A DNA stretch of 64,000 bases from Flocculibacter collagenilyticus (GTDB taxonomy: Bacteria > Pseudomonadota > Gammaproteobacteria > Enterobacterales > Alteromonadaceae). Location of the stretch: assembly GCF_016469335.1 (NCBI RefSeq), contig NZ_CP059888.1, forward strand, positions 1,488,001 to 1,552,000. Reading direction: 5' to 3'. The notes beneath the pieces are model-generated. The model had not been told where the DNA came from, did no database searches, and saw nothing but the letters and a program-made list of their open reading frames with translations. Shown here piece after piece: positions 48,194-56,896 of this stretch; positions within the stretch are counted from its first letter, which is position 1; every line of letters begins with the position of its first letter. The position numbers and the translations under genes are program-made.

Positions 48194-48662
48194 ATTTAAA
48201 AATCCTTTTATTAATCGCGTTAATTAACTGCTTGCGGCTTATCTCGAACTGGCGATGAGGATGTAATTCCTTGTTCTTGCAGTCGTTATCTTCAGCAGTA
48301 GTGATAGTAGAGTTCTCCATTTTCTCGATGACGTTGCCCAATGCTTTACTCACTGAAATGTGAAGAAAAGGGGCATGTTGATGCTTAAATCCTACTAAGT
48401 CTTTAATATGCTGAAAGGTTGTATCTAGCTCCTCATCCTCGTCGAGATTGATTTTGCTTACGATGGCCCATAGCTCAGTGTAGATCCGCTTTTCTTCTGT
48501 ATACTGCGCATGTAAGTATTTATCGCGAAACTCTCTTTCTTTGGTGAACCAAACTTCAATAATTTTTGGAAAGGTTGTTTTGAAAAGCGCGTAAATAGCA
48601 ACGAGCAACAAAATTTCATAAATGTAAAACTTTTCAAGTCCGTTTAAAATTTCATTCATCAT
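48183..48662 (-). CDS. Small membrane-anchored partner of the NTPase
   Basis: A 159-residue protein with one N-terminal membrane segment (about residues 13-33, IYEILLLVAIYALFKTTFP), then a long charged helical region (REFRDKYLHAQYTEEKRIYTELWAIVSKI) and a polar C-terminal part. This plan, a single anchor with a cytoplasmic coiled region containing an I-Y-x-x-L-W segment, is common among small partner proteins of uncharacterised loci. It is the first gene of a two-gene unit, and its end overlaps the NTPase start by 11 bp. It probably tethers the NTPase to the membrane; I do not recognise the family. Confidence 0.65.
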   Translation of the reverse strand: MMNEILNGLEKFYIYEILLLVAIYALFKTTFPKIIEVWFTKEREFRDKYLHAQYTEEKRIYTELWAIVSKINLDEDEELDTTFQHIKDLVGFKHQHAPFLHISVSKALGNVIEKMENSTITTAEDNDCKNKELHPHRQFEISRKQLINAINKRIFKYDH

Positions 48663-48836
48663 TACTTACACGCAATACCAAAGCGGTGAGCGCTGCTTGT
48701 TGTCCTGAGTTTATTCTTCTTATGAGTATAGCTAATGCCTATTAATTCGCCATATGAGGGACTAATTCCTTTTCCCAGCTAACTAACGAAAACAACGTTG
48801 TATTTCTGCATTCATTTTGTAATGAAATGGATTAAC

Positions 48837-48865
48837 AGCCACGAATTAACACGCCATACGTGGCT
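48837..48865 (-). terminator. Possible terminator of the TPR gene
   Basis: AGCCACG / CGTGGCT (7 bp) with a 15-nt loop, just after the TPR-gene stop codon. The tail is only weakly T-rich. Confidence 0.45.
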
Positions 48866-48872
48866 TAGGGGA

Positions 48873-50246
48873 TTATTGCGTAATAGAGATTGCCAACTTC
48901 TCAGCTTCGGTTCTGCCATTAAATGAATGGTCAGCTTTTAATGCTAGTTTAATAAACTCGATTGCTTGCTTTTTATTACCAAGCTTATGATTAATCACGC
49001 TAGCGTGATAAGCAATCTCTGGCACCGTGTTTGCGTATTTCAAGCTTGGCTGAATTGATTTTAACGCTTGTTTATAATTCTGTTTTTGTACATTCAACCA
49101 TGCTTCCGTATCGGATAAAAATACATTGGTAGGGTCTAGTTGCTTAGCTTTTTTAAGCCATATACTGGCTTGAATAAGATCTTCACCTCCATCCGTCAAT
49201 GCCCATGCTAAATAAGCGGTAAGGTATTTATCATTCGGACTTATTTCTAGCCCTTCTTTAGCAAGCGGAATGGCTTCCTGTAATCGCTCTTGTTGATCTA
49301 GAAAATACATGTATGTTTTTCTAGCTTCCATGTTATTAGGGTTGGCGAGTAATGAAGAAGTAAAAAACGTTTCTGCTTGCGCTGTTTTATTTTGTGCCTT
49401 TGCCACTTTGGCTTGTAGCAAATATAGCTGACTGCGCTTAACATCGTCGTTATCAGTAAGTTGTTTATGTGAGCCACGAAGAAGCGTGCTCGCACGGAAA
49501 AAGTCTTCGTCATCAATAAGGATTTGAACTAACTGCGCTATTAATTGAAAATTATTCGGTTGGTACTTAATGGCCTCAAGCAGTGCTGACTTTGCAAGTT
49601 TTGCTTTTCCCAAACGTAAGTAAGTTAGCCCTAGCAATCCTGCACTTTGGCGCGCATCACCATTTAGCGAGTGATAGGTTTTTATGTCATTAAGTGCTCT
49701 ATAAGCTGCATTTTCAACGTGCTCGTGATTAAAGTAATAAAATTTTGCACGCTGAAGGTAAGGGCCAGGATTTTGTTGTTCTAAAAAAATGGCGTAATTA
49801 TATTGCTGTAATGCCTGTGGGTAGTTTTTCAGCGTTGATAAAATAGCGCCTTTTAGCGTATACAAAACAGGCCATGATTTATTTATTTTAATACATTGAT
49901 TAACGTTCGCTTCTGCTTTTTTCCATTGAGAAAGGCCTACATGAGCAAGGGTGTTTAAGTAACATGCTAAATGATTGTCAGGATAACGTTTTTGAAACTG
50001 ATTAAGTTCTTTAATTGCTTTTTGATAGTTCTGATTGGCAATAGTTTGGCTAATATTCAACAGTTGATCGTTAACGCTGCTCTTTGATGAGTGTAACTCG
50101 GGGGTTAGTTGCTCGAGCAAATTCAAGTTATCAAGTTGGTCTAAACCGTTTGGCTTTGCTTTAATTTCAGTAGCGTGGGTTGGTAATACCGGAATGAATA
50201 TACAAAGGAAACTTATTAAAAGTAGTGCGCGCATGTTTTTATTCAT
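48873..50246 (-). CDS. Exported TPR-repeat protein
   Basis: I choose the ATG at 50246 (MNKNMRALLLISFLCIF), with GAGG 9 bp upstream; an upstream in-frame ATG at 50297 lacks a ribosome site. This gives 457 residues with a signal peptide ending THA and about nine TPR-like repeats (for example QLLNISQTIANQNYQKAIKE, ARKTYMYFLDQQERLQEAIP, KQAIEFIKLALKAD). It follows the PEP-CTERM gene by under 90 bp on the same strand. TPR proteins accompany PEP-CTERM/exosortase surface-polysaccharide systems in many Proteobacteria, so a role in assembling that surface is inferred. Confidence 0.75.
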   Translation of the reverse strand: MNKNMRALLLISFLCIFIPVLPTHATEIKAKPNGLDQLDNLNLLEQLTPELHSSKSSVNDQLLNISQTIANQNYQKAIKELNQFQKRYPDNHLACYLNTLAHVGLSQWKKAEANVNQCIKINKSWPVLYTLKGAILSTLKNYPQALQQYNYAIFLEQQNPGPYLQRAKFYYFNHEHVENAAYRALNDIKTYHSLNGDARQSAGLLGLTYLRLGKAKLAKSALLEAIKYQPNNFQLIAQLVQILIDDEDFFRASTLLRGSHKQLTDNDDVKRSQLYLLQAKVAKAQNKTAQAETFFTSSLLANPNNMEARKTYMYFLDQQERLQEAIPLAKEGLEISPNDKYLTAYLAWALTDGGEDLIQASIWLKKAKQLDPTNVFLSDTEAWLNVQKQNYKQALKSIQPSLKYANTVPEIAYHASVINHKLGNKKQAIEFIKLALKADHSFNGRTEAEKLAISITQ

Positions 50247-50333
50247 TAACATAATCCTCATTGCATTTTGAATGTAACAATAAAATGCGGCATGCAAACA
50301 TATGTGCGTACCGCAATTTAATTTCCTTAATGG

Positions 50334-51041
50334 TTATGCTGTCAGCTTTTTATAGCGCGATAAAAACATCATTACACCACCTAGCCCTAGTAGGAATACT
50401 GAGCCGGGAGTGGGCACCTTAAAGCCCAAGAATTGTTCAGGCGCATGTTGTGGATCGTTAGGGGAGCCTCCAATGCTAAAGCCTAACAGTGTACCTGTAG
50501 TGGCTTGTCGAAGCGTTAAGATATCAGCAGGATCGACTTGAATATCAAACCACAGCTTTAATACCTCATTAGGCCCTAAAATTGGCTGTATAACAGGAGG
50601 ATTGACAGTAGTTGATAAACCTGACCATTGTTGGCCTGGTAATATCGCATTCGCTTCGGCGTCAGCTGTTATCGCGCCGTCAGGTGTAAATTCAAAACCT
50701 GGAACTGGTGGACCTACCGTTTTGGTTACCATATTCGTTACAGCAATCATGGCACTTGTAACATTTAGTGATGGGATAGTAGGTAAGCCTAGTCCTCCAA
50801 GACCAATTGCGCAGGTGCATAACGTCGGTGATGATATAGGGAATAATATTGGATCTATTTCCACACCAAACCACATACTGCTCATATTGGTAATAGGATC
50901 AATGCCATGATCAATCATCCAAACTTTTGGTGGGGGGGATGTAGGAGTTGGAGGTGGTGGAGGGTGTCCACACGCCCAAGCAATGTTTATAGAAGTGACA
51001 AGTAAAACTAAAACAAATAATAACCTTTTTATCGTAAGCAT
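50334..51041 (-). CDS. PEP-CTERM sorted exported protein
   Basis: A 235-residue exported protein with a signal peptide (to about residue 23, ending AWA) and a C-terminal PEP-CTERM tail: VPTPGS, a hydrophobic helix (VFLLGLGGVMMFLS) and basic residues (RYKK). Exosortase normally cuts this tail at the Gly or Pro region. The mature part is proline-rich at its start (PPPPPTPTSPPP) and otherwise lacks motifs that I know. No exosortase gene lies in the window, so it must be encoded elsewhere. It precedes the TPR gene on the same strand. Confidence 0.85.
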   Translation of the reverse strand: MLTIKRLLFVLVLLVTSINIAWACGHPPPPPTPTSPPPKVWMIDHGIDPITNMSSMWFGVEIDPILFPISSPTLCTCAIGLGGLGLPTIPSLNVTSAMIAVTNMVTKTVGPPVPGFEFTPDGAITADAEANAILPGQQWSGLSTTVNPPVIQPILGPNEVLKLWFDIQVDPADILTLRQATTGTLLGFSIGGSPNDPQHAPEQFLGFKVPTPGSVFLLGLGGVMMFLSRYKKLTA

Positions 51042-51586
51042 TTTGATTCCTTTTCATAGTAAATAATATTTTTTATAGAAAGGTGCATCTGCCATCAGCG
51101 TTATTACAGCTCCACGACACATTTTACGTTTTATAACGTATCTGCCAGACAGCCTCTTAATGCATTCTTCATACCTGTTTGATTATTTAATAAACAATTC
51201 TGAGTGTTAGTAGAAGAGAGAAGGGCAAATATATGAGCTAATGATTTTTTACTATATAAAAATCAATACGATAAAAATGCTATGCAGTGCAGCCTTTTAA
51301 CATTTTCAGTGAGCTAGACGTAGCAGTGAGTGAAGGTTTTTATTTGATTTGTAGGTAAGCTGTAAAATTAATGAACAAAAAACAATCAAGGCAGGCCAAT
51401 AAGCAACATTTATTAATATAATGAAACGTACTGTTTCACTATAAGGTAAAAATATATGATATTAAATAGGTTACCTAATTGAAACTCACTTTGATATGTT
51501 AAATTTCCTGACAAAGAAGGCGGGGAATGATTAAAAGCAGCATGGGGGATAATTTTTAAATGTACTTAGATAAGGCGAGAACAAAT
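51042..51586. other. Gene-free region with a TGAAAC palindrome
   Basis: About 545 bp without a visible gene. It holds a TGAAAC-GTACT-GTTTCA inverted repeat (51422-51438), which has operator form. GCAGAT occurs twice on the minus strand about 50 bp apart, near the likely promoter of the PEP-CTERM gene. Confidence 0.4.
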
Positions 51587-51625
51587 AAAAAAGCAGCGTG
51601 GACTATGAATCAATGTGCACGCTGC
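51587..51625 (-). terminator. Terminator of the 60-residue gene
   Basis: GCAGCGTG (51593-51600) pairs with CACGCTGC (51618-51625) around a 17-nt loop; on the minus strand the stem is followed by TTTTTT. Confidence 0.8.
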
Positions 51626-51653
51626 TATCTATATTTACTGCGTTTGCAATATC

Positions 51654-51836
51654 CTAATATTTAATCATGAATTTTTCATGATGTTTCTTTTCATGCTCTT
51701 TAACGTACTCATCCAAAAATGTTTGTTCAGAAACTGAGCCGAGTTCGTCATACAAGTCTTGGTATATATCTTCATCCATTCTGCGTTCAGCAACATCGTA
51801 ATCAATTTTTTGATTGTATAAATACACACTACTCAT
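51654..51836 (-). CDS. Small charged protein, function unknown
   Basis: A 60-residue protein, rich in Asp, Glu, Tyr, His and Lys, with no cysteine, tryptophan or hydrophobic segment. It has a GAGGTGG ribosome site 4-5 bp before the ATG and its own terminator 30 bp after the stop, so it is very probably a real gene and not chance. The first half is acidic (DEDIYQDLYDELG), the end basic and His-rich (KEHEKKHHEKF). I do not recognise it. No partner gene is adjacent, which argues against a standard toxin-antitoxin pair. Confidence 0.65.
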   Translation of the reverse strand: MSSVYLYNQKIDYDVAERRMDEDIYQDLYDELGSVSEQTFLDEYVKEHEKKHHEKFMIKY

Positions 51837-52217
51837 AGGGCCACCTCTAACATTAAACGTTTAATTTTGGTCCAATCGGGTACAGCAACGGTTTTTGTAA
51901 AACCTGCTGTTCGCATAAATATCAACTTGATTACTAGTAATGCACGAAGCAATCAAACTAAGTAATAATGGCGTTTGCCTTATTAAGGGCGTTAACACAT
52001 TCTACGGTATCAGTATTAAACAGCATCGAGATAAGTGTCATTCTGGTTGTCATTATTGAGTAACAAACCTGTCCCTTAAATTAAGTTTAGTAATTATGAT
52101 TCAACAAACAAGTTTATTTGTTTTAACTTTTTATGGCGGAAAATAAAGTAATAGGGCGTAGTGGCTAGGTTAAGATTTGGTAGTAGTGAATATTTGGAAA
52201 ATTGAATAAGTAGTTTA
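51837..52217. other. Gene-free spacer
   Basis: About 380 bp of AT-rich DNA between two minus-strand genes. It must hold the promoter of the 60-residue gene; I saw no further gene or strong structure. Confidence 0.4.
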
Positions 52218-52247
52218 AGTAAGCCCAAAACACGCTTTGGGCTTACT
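52218..52247 (-). terminator. Terminator of the S9 peptidase gene
   Basis: Perfect 12-bp stem AGTAAGCCCAAA / TTTGGGCTTACT with a 6-nt loop, just after the stop codon. The minus-strand tail is moderately T-rich. Confidence 0.75.
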
Positions 52248-52263
52248 AGCAAGATAGAATAGA

Positions 52264-54207
52264 TTACTTCAAATGTTTGTCTAAAAACGAAACAACTTTT
52301 TTCATGTAATCCTTTTGGTTTTCAGGGTCAAAAAAACCATGGCTCTCTTTCGACTTAACATACCATGTATAATCTACGCCTGACTTATCAAACGCTTTTC
52401 TTAGGCGTTTTGCATGCTCGTATGGAACACGACGGTCTTTTTTACCATGCGCTAAAAATACGGGTACTTTGATTTTATTCACGCTGTTTACCGGCGACAT
52501 GGCTTTTAATTGATTTTCATCAGTACCAATCGTCATTTCTAAGTAACGTTCACCAGATGAACTCTGCTTAATGTCGCCTTCTTCATACATTAACGCTAGG
52601 TCGTATACCCCAGCATTAGCTACAGAGCACTGGTAGGCATCAGGGTAGTTGATAATATTCTGAATAGCAGAATATCCGCCAAAGCTAGCGCCCATGATAC
52701 AAACACTTTCTTTCTGAGCTTTTCCAGATTTAATTGCCCATTGTAAGCCGTCATATATATCTTGCTGAATGGTTGATCCCCAGTTTAGGTAACCAGCTTC
52801 TTTGTGTGATCTACCATAGCCTGTAGAACCACGGAAATTAACCTGTAGCACTGAATAGCCGTTCAACGCTAGATATTGAGTTTCAGATGAATAATCCCAG
52901 TAATCTCTAGCGTGTGGACCACCATGCACAAGCACGACTAATGGTGCGATGTCACCTTTTTTGGTGTTTTTAGCTTGAGTGAAATAACCACGGATAAGTT
53001 TATCATCTGTTGCTTTGTATGAAATTGGATCTGTAATTGCTAGTTGTTTGGCATCTAAAGTAGGGTAATATTTGAATAAATAGTTTAATTTATTCGCTTT
53101 TTTATCGTAAATATAAAACATTCCCGCTTCGATATCTGAAGATACTCTTACAATGTATTTTGTACCGTCGTCTGTTCGGCTTCTGATACTGACTTCTTGT
53201 CCAGGAAAGGTACCCAGAAGATTTTTGTAAACTACGGCCTCTTCGTGTTTTTTTCCTAATAAAGTATAAGCTGGAAAACCTTCATCGGTTCTTAGCGCGT
53301 AAATACTTCTGCCGTCTGTCGTACTTAAAGCGTTTGTGACATCTACTTTAGGGTCAGTGTAAACATGCTTATATTCACCAGATTTTAAATTAAGTTTAAA
53401 TAAACCTAATAAATCTTGCTCAAAGTTATCAAGTGTATAAAGGTTATCACCCGACTCATCAATAGTTAGAGGGTAAAACTCAGAGCCAAATTTAGATGTT
53501 GGAATGCGGCTCCAGTTTGAGTCCTTCTTAATAAACACTTGCTGCTCGTTGTTTTTATCAATGCCAGTAGCCAGCTTTAATTTGCCAGACTCATCAGTAA
53601 TAAAACTTGCATAGCTGATAGGTGAACTAGCCACTCTTTTAGCGATAACACCAGTATAAACATTTAATTTATAGAGTGTAGCAAGTCTATCGCCACTGCC
53701 GCTCCAAGGGGTAGAGCTAATTAAAATATGCTTTTCATCTTCAGGTAAGTAATCAACAATGTCAGCCCATCCAGCAATAGCCTTCTTCTTTTTTAACTTA
53801 GAACCTGTTTGCATTTCTCCAGAGCGATAGCCAAAAATCATGTCAGATTTCTTACCATCATAGTTAACAGCAAATAATTCACCGTAATATTGCGCTTCTT
53901 TTAACCACGGCTCTTTTTGCGTGACTTTAATAACAACACGTTCGTTATTAACCCATGCATAGGCACCTACTTCATTTTTACCACCTAGTTTGGCACCGCC
54001 AAGCATTTTAAATGTTTTAGCGTCAAGAAATGCAAGGCTTCTTTTACCTTGGCTCATTACTGCTACAGCAAGCTTGCTGCCGTCAGGTGATAATTTTGCA
54101 TCTTGATAAGTTGGATAATCGAAAAGGTGTTCCCAATTTTGAGTTTTAGCCCAAATTGGAAAAGTTGAAAAAATTAATAAACAAGCTAAGAGTAAATTCC
54201 TTGGCAT
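52264..54207 (-). CDS. S9-family (prolyl oligopeptidase-type) peptidase
   Basis: I choose the ATG at 54207, with AAGGA 7 bp upstream and a signal peptide (MPRNLLLACLLIFSTFPIWA) starting there; the in-frame ATG at 54234 is less well placed. This gives 647 residues: a beta-propeller-like N-terminal domain (about 30-370), then an alpha/beta-hydrolase domain with the nucleophile in GASFGGYSA, the aspartate in GKKDRRVP and the histidine in SHGFF. It is a periplasmic or secreted acylaminoacyl- or dipeptidyl-type peptidase; exact specificity is unknown. It has its own terminator. Confidence 0.88.
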   Translation of the reverse strand: MPRNLLLACLLIFSTFPIWAKTQNWEHLFDYPTYQDAKLSPDGSKLAVAVMSQGKRSLAFLDAKTFKMLGGAKLGGKNEVGAYAWVNNERVVIKVTQKEPWLKEAQYYGELFAVNYDGKKSDMIFGYRSGEMQTGSKLKKKKAIAGWADIVDYLPEDEKHILISSTPWSGSGDRLATLYKLNVYTGVIAKRVASSPISYASFITDESGKLKLATGIDKNNEQQVFIKKDSNWSRIPTSKFGSEFYPLTIDESGDNLYTLDNFEQDLLGLFKLNLKSGEYKHVYTDPKVDVTNALSTTDGRSIYALRTDEGFPAYTLLGKKHEEAVVYKNLLGTFPGQEVSIRSRTDDGTKYIVRVSSDIEAGMFYIYDKKANKLNYLFKYYPTLDAKQLAITDPISYKATDDKLIRGYFTQAKNTKKGDIAPLVVLVHGGPHARDYWDYSSETQYLALNGYSVLQVNFRGSTGYGRSHKEAGYLNWGSTIQQDIYDGLQWAIKSGKAQKESVCIMGASFGGYSAIQNIINYPDAYQCSVANAGVYDLALMYEEGDIKQSSSGERYLEMTIGTDENQLKAMSPVNSVNKIKVPVFLAHGKKDRRVPYEHAKRLRKAFDKSGVDYTWYVKSKESHGFFDPENQKDYMKKVVSFLDKHLK

Positions 54208-54421
54208 GACTACATCCTTAATTTTAAACTGCACAAAAAAGAAGCGGGATTTTACTAGGAATTAGCATAATTGCAACCCAAATGGTAATTGCTGTGTGGT
54301 GCTGATGCACATTCAATGTAAGGCTTGACGATAGCGAGGTAAGAGTTGAATACACCTTGCAGGAATATTAATTTGGCGTACGTTTTACCAATGTGAGCAA
54401 TTAGAATAATTCCGCATAAAT

Positions 54422-54450
54422 TTGCACTGTTGCTGGGTATCATGTATGCT
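54422..54450 (+). promoter_or_regulatory. Promoter of the RhlE-type helicase gene
   Basis: TTGCAC (54422-54427), 17-bp spacer, TATGCT (54445-54450), then a GC-rich discriminator (CCGCGCC). Confidence 0.65.
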
Positions 54451-54452
54451 CC

Positions 54453-54479
54453 GCGCCGCCGCCATAAGGCGCATTTTTT
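54453..54479 (+). promoter_or_regulatory. Hairpin with T-run in the helicase leader
   Basis: GCGCC (54453-54457) pairs with GGCGC (54468-54472), followed by A and six T. It lies at the start of the expected transcript and 24 bp before the ATG. It could attenuate transcription or be only a start-region structure. Confidence 0.4.
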
Positions 54480-54503
54480 CTAGTCTAGCGAGAATTTTAT
54501 TCT

Positions 54504-55871
54504 ATGAGTTTTTCCTCTTTAGGGTTATCTGCCCCAATTTTACAAGCAATTGAAGAAAAAGGTTACGCAGAGCCTTCGCCAATTCAGGCACAAGCTATTC
54601 CTGCTGTATTAAGTGGTCAGGATGTGATGGCCGCAGCACAAACAGGCACGGGAAAAACGGCAGGGTTTACACTCCCCATTTTAGAAATGCTATCCAAAGG
54701 GCAGCGCGCAAAGTCAAATCATATACGTGCACTTATACTTACTCCAACACGTGAATTAGCAGCGCAAATTGCCGACAACATTGAACAGTATGGGCAACAT
54801 TTACCTATAACGTCTGACGTGGTATTTGGCGGCGTAAAAATTAACCCACAAATGCAACGCCTCAGAAAAGGGCGAGACATTCTAGTAGCTACGCCTGGCC
54901 GATTACTCGACTTATACGGCCAAAATGCTATCAAATTTAGCCAGCTAGAAATGTTGGTACTAGATGAAGCCGACCGTATGTTGGACATGGGCTTTATTCA
55001 CGATATTAAAAAAATTCTAGCGATACTACCTAAGAAACGTCAAAACTTGTTGTTTTCAGCAACGTTTTCAGAAGAAATCAGGGCGCTAGCAAAAGGGTTA
55101 GTTAACAGCCCTGTCGAAATTTCAGTGACCCCGCCAAATAATACGGCTAAAACCGTAGAGCACTGGGTATGCCCAGTAGATAAAAATAAGAAGTCTGCGC
55201 TTTTATCGCGATTAATTCATGACAATAAATGGCAACAGGTATTAGTTTTTAGTAAAACGAAGCACGGTGCGAATAGGCTTGCGAAATACCTTGATGCCAA
55301 CTTTGTTACAGCAGCTGCGATACATGGCAATAAGAGCCAAGGCGCAAGAACAAAGGCATTGGCAGAGTTTAAAGCGGGTGAGGTACGTGCGTTGGTTGCA
55401 ACAGACATTGCTGCCCGTGGTATCGATATTGATCAGTTGCCACATGTTATTAATTTCGACCTACCGCATGTTCCAGAAGACTATGTGCACCGTATTGGTA
55501 GAACGGGTCGTGCTGGTGCAAATGGCCATGCGATATCGTTAGTTTGTGCTGATGAACATAAGCAACTGGTAGCAATCGAACAGTTGATTCAACAGCATTT
55601 AACTAGAAAAGAAGTTGATGGTTTTTCTCCTGTTAATGCATTACCAGAGTCGAGGCCGATTCGACCATTAAAAAATAAAAAACCTAAGAAGCCAAAGAAA
55701 CCAAGAGTAGAGCATGTTGATGGTCAAAAGAAGCCTGCTGATAGAGTAGGAGCATCAAATAAAGCTGGTTCGGGCGCAAGGAAAGCAGGTACAAATAAAA
55801 CAAACCGTAATAGCAAACCGCGTACTGGCAATAGGCGTCCTAGCAATAAGCCTGCATCAAGCCAGTCTTAA
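54504..55871 (+). CDS. rhlE: DEAD-box RNA helicase, RhlE type
   Basis: ATP-dependent RNA helicase of the cytoplasm, linked to ribosome assembly and RNA turnover. The 455 residues have the Q motif ([14 protein letters not shown]), Walker A AQTGTGKT (45-52), [13 protein letters not shown] (154-157) in [15 protein letters not shown] in LLFSATF, and [12 protein letters not shown] with [10 protein letters not shown]. The C-terminal 65 residues are basic and low in complexity ([10 protein letters not shown]), as in RhlE, and probably bind RNA. It is transcribed away from the S9 peptidase. Confidence 0.93.
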   Translation: MSFSSLGLSAPILQAIEEKGYAEPSPIQAQAIPAVLSGQDVMAAAQTGTGKTAGFTLPILEMLSKGQRAKSNHIRALILTPTRELAAQIADNIEQYGQHLPITSDVVFGGVKINPQMQRLRKGRDILVATPGRLLDLYGQNAIKFSQLEMLVLDEADRMLDMGFIHDIKKILAILPKKRQNLLFSATFSEEIRALAKGLVNSPVEISVTPPNNTAKTVEHWVCPVDKNKKSALLSRLIHDNKWQQVLVFSKTKHGANRLAKYLDANFVTAAAIHGNKSQGARTKALAEFKAGEVRALVATDIAARGIDIDQLPHVINFDLPHVPEDYVHRIGRTGRAGANGHAISLVCADEHKQLVAIEQLIQQHLTRKEVDGFSPVNALPESRPIRPLKNKKPKKPKKPRVEHVDGQKKPADRVGASNKAGSGARKAGTNKTNRNSKPRTGNRRPSNKPASSQS

Positions 55872-56015
55872 GATCTGATTAGTATGAAGAATTGCTAAAT
55901 ATAGGCTCGTTGATCTTATCAGCTTAAGTTAAAATCACTTACTGTAAAGAGCAACGAGTTTAGCGTTAGAACTCGTATTTATTAGTACTCGCATCTATTA
56001 TCGCTGGTAATTCAA

Positions 56016-56402
56016 TTATGACTTGGCTTGAATCAGTTCGATTGAATAACCATCTGGATCTTTTACAAAGGCAATAATGGTTGTTCCGCCTTTTACAGGT
56101 CCTGCTTCACGGCTAACTGTACCGCCTCGAGACTTAATCTCTTCACATGCTTGATACGCATCATCCACTTCAATTGCAATATGACCAAATGCAGTTCCGT
56201 GCTCGTACTCTGATTTTCCCCAGTTATAAGTAAGTTCGATTACCGCTTCTTCACTCTCATCACCATAACCTAAAAACGCTAAGGTATATTCGTACTCTTC
56301 ATTATCAGATTGGCGAAGTAATCGCATACCAAGCACGTTTGTGTAAAACTCAATTGAATGTTCTAAATTTCCTACCCGTAACATGGTGTGTAAGATACGC
56401 AT
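56016..56402 (-). CDS. gloA: Lactoylglutathione lyase (glyoxalase I)
   Basis: GloA converts the methylglyoxal-glutathione hemithioacetal to S-lactoylglutathione. The 128 residues (E. coli 135) show the metal ligands in the family positions: [27 protein letters not shown] (His), [11 protein letters not shown] (Glu), [13 protein letters not shown] (His) and [10 protein letters not shown] (Glu). His at the first positions fits the nickel-type bacterial enzymes. It is a single gene. Confidence is high. Confidence 0.95.
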   Translation of the reverse strand: MRILHTMLRVGNLEHSIEFYTNVLGMRLLRQSDNEEYEYTLAFLGYGDESEEAVIELTYNWGKSEYEHGTAFGHIAIEVDDAYQACEEIKSRGGTVSREAGPVKGGTTIIAFVKDPDGYSIELIQAKS

Positions 56403-56896
56403 TATTTAATCCTAATTATTGATTTTGTTTTCTATTAAGTTGCAGCTGGACGACAAGTAACTGAGCCCTCATCGTTTAGATTACTAAGTGATTGAGGTGA
56501 AAGCGCGTAGCTTGTAACGCTGCAAATTTAAATGAGATGAATATAGATACTTTACACGTTGTTTTTTGTTTTAAAAGCAGTTTGTAGTTATTTAGCAAGT
56601 AATCAACGCTGTATCTTCAAGTGAGAAGGGGATATTAATAAAAATAAGGCAAATTCAGTTCAACATACCATAAATATCACCTCTTAAATTTAGTCCTTCA
56701 AAATTAAATAGTTTAACAACGTCAACAAACTACAGAGTAATAAGTTCTCAATACGGTATATCTGTACTAGTCTGATACAAGACGTTATTTAAATACAACC
56801 GTTACACTTTAGCTATTCACTGCTTAATTGCATCACAAATGCTTTTGTAAATAGATTAAATTTGCATCACCGTATCAAGGAGAGGTGCACGTAAAT
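56403..56896. other. Gene-free spacer between gloA and the GGDEF gene
   Basis: About 490 bp of AT-rich DNA between divergent genes. I saw no gene, RNA or strong palindrome. It must hold both promoters. A strong GGAGAGG ribosome site ends it. Confidence 0.45.

Noticed and set aside
51045-51140. Possible sigma-54 promoter upstream of the PEP-CTERM gene (TGGCAG motifs on the minus strand)
   Set aside because: The -12 element does not match at the needed spacing in either copy.
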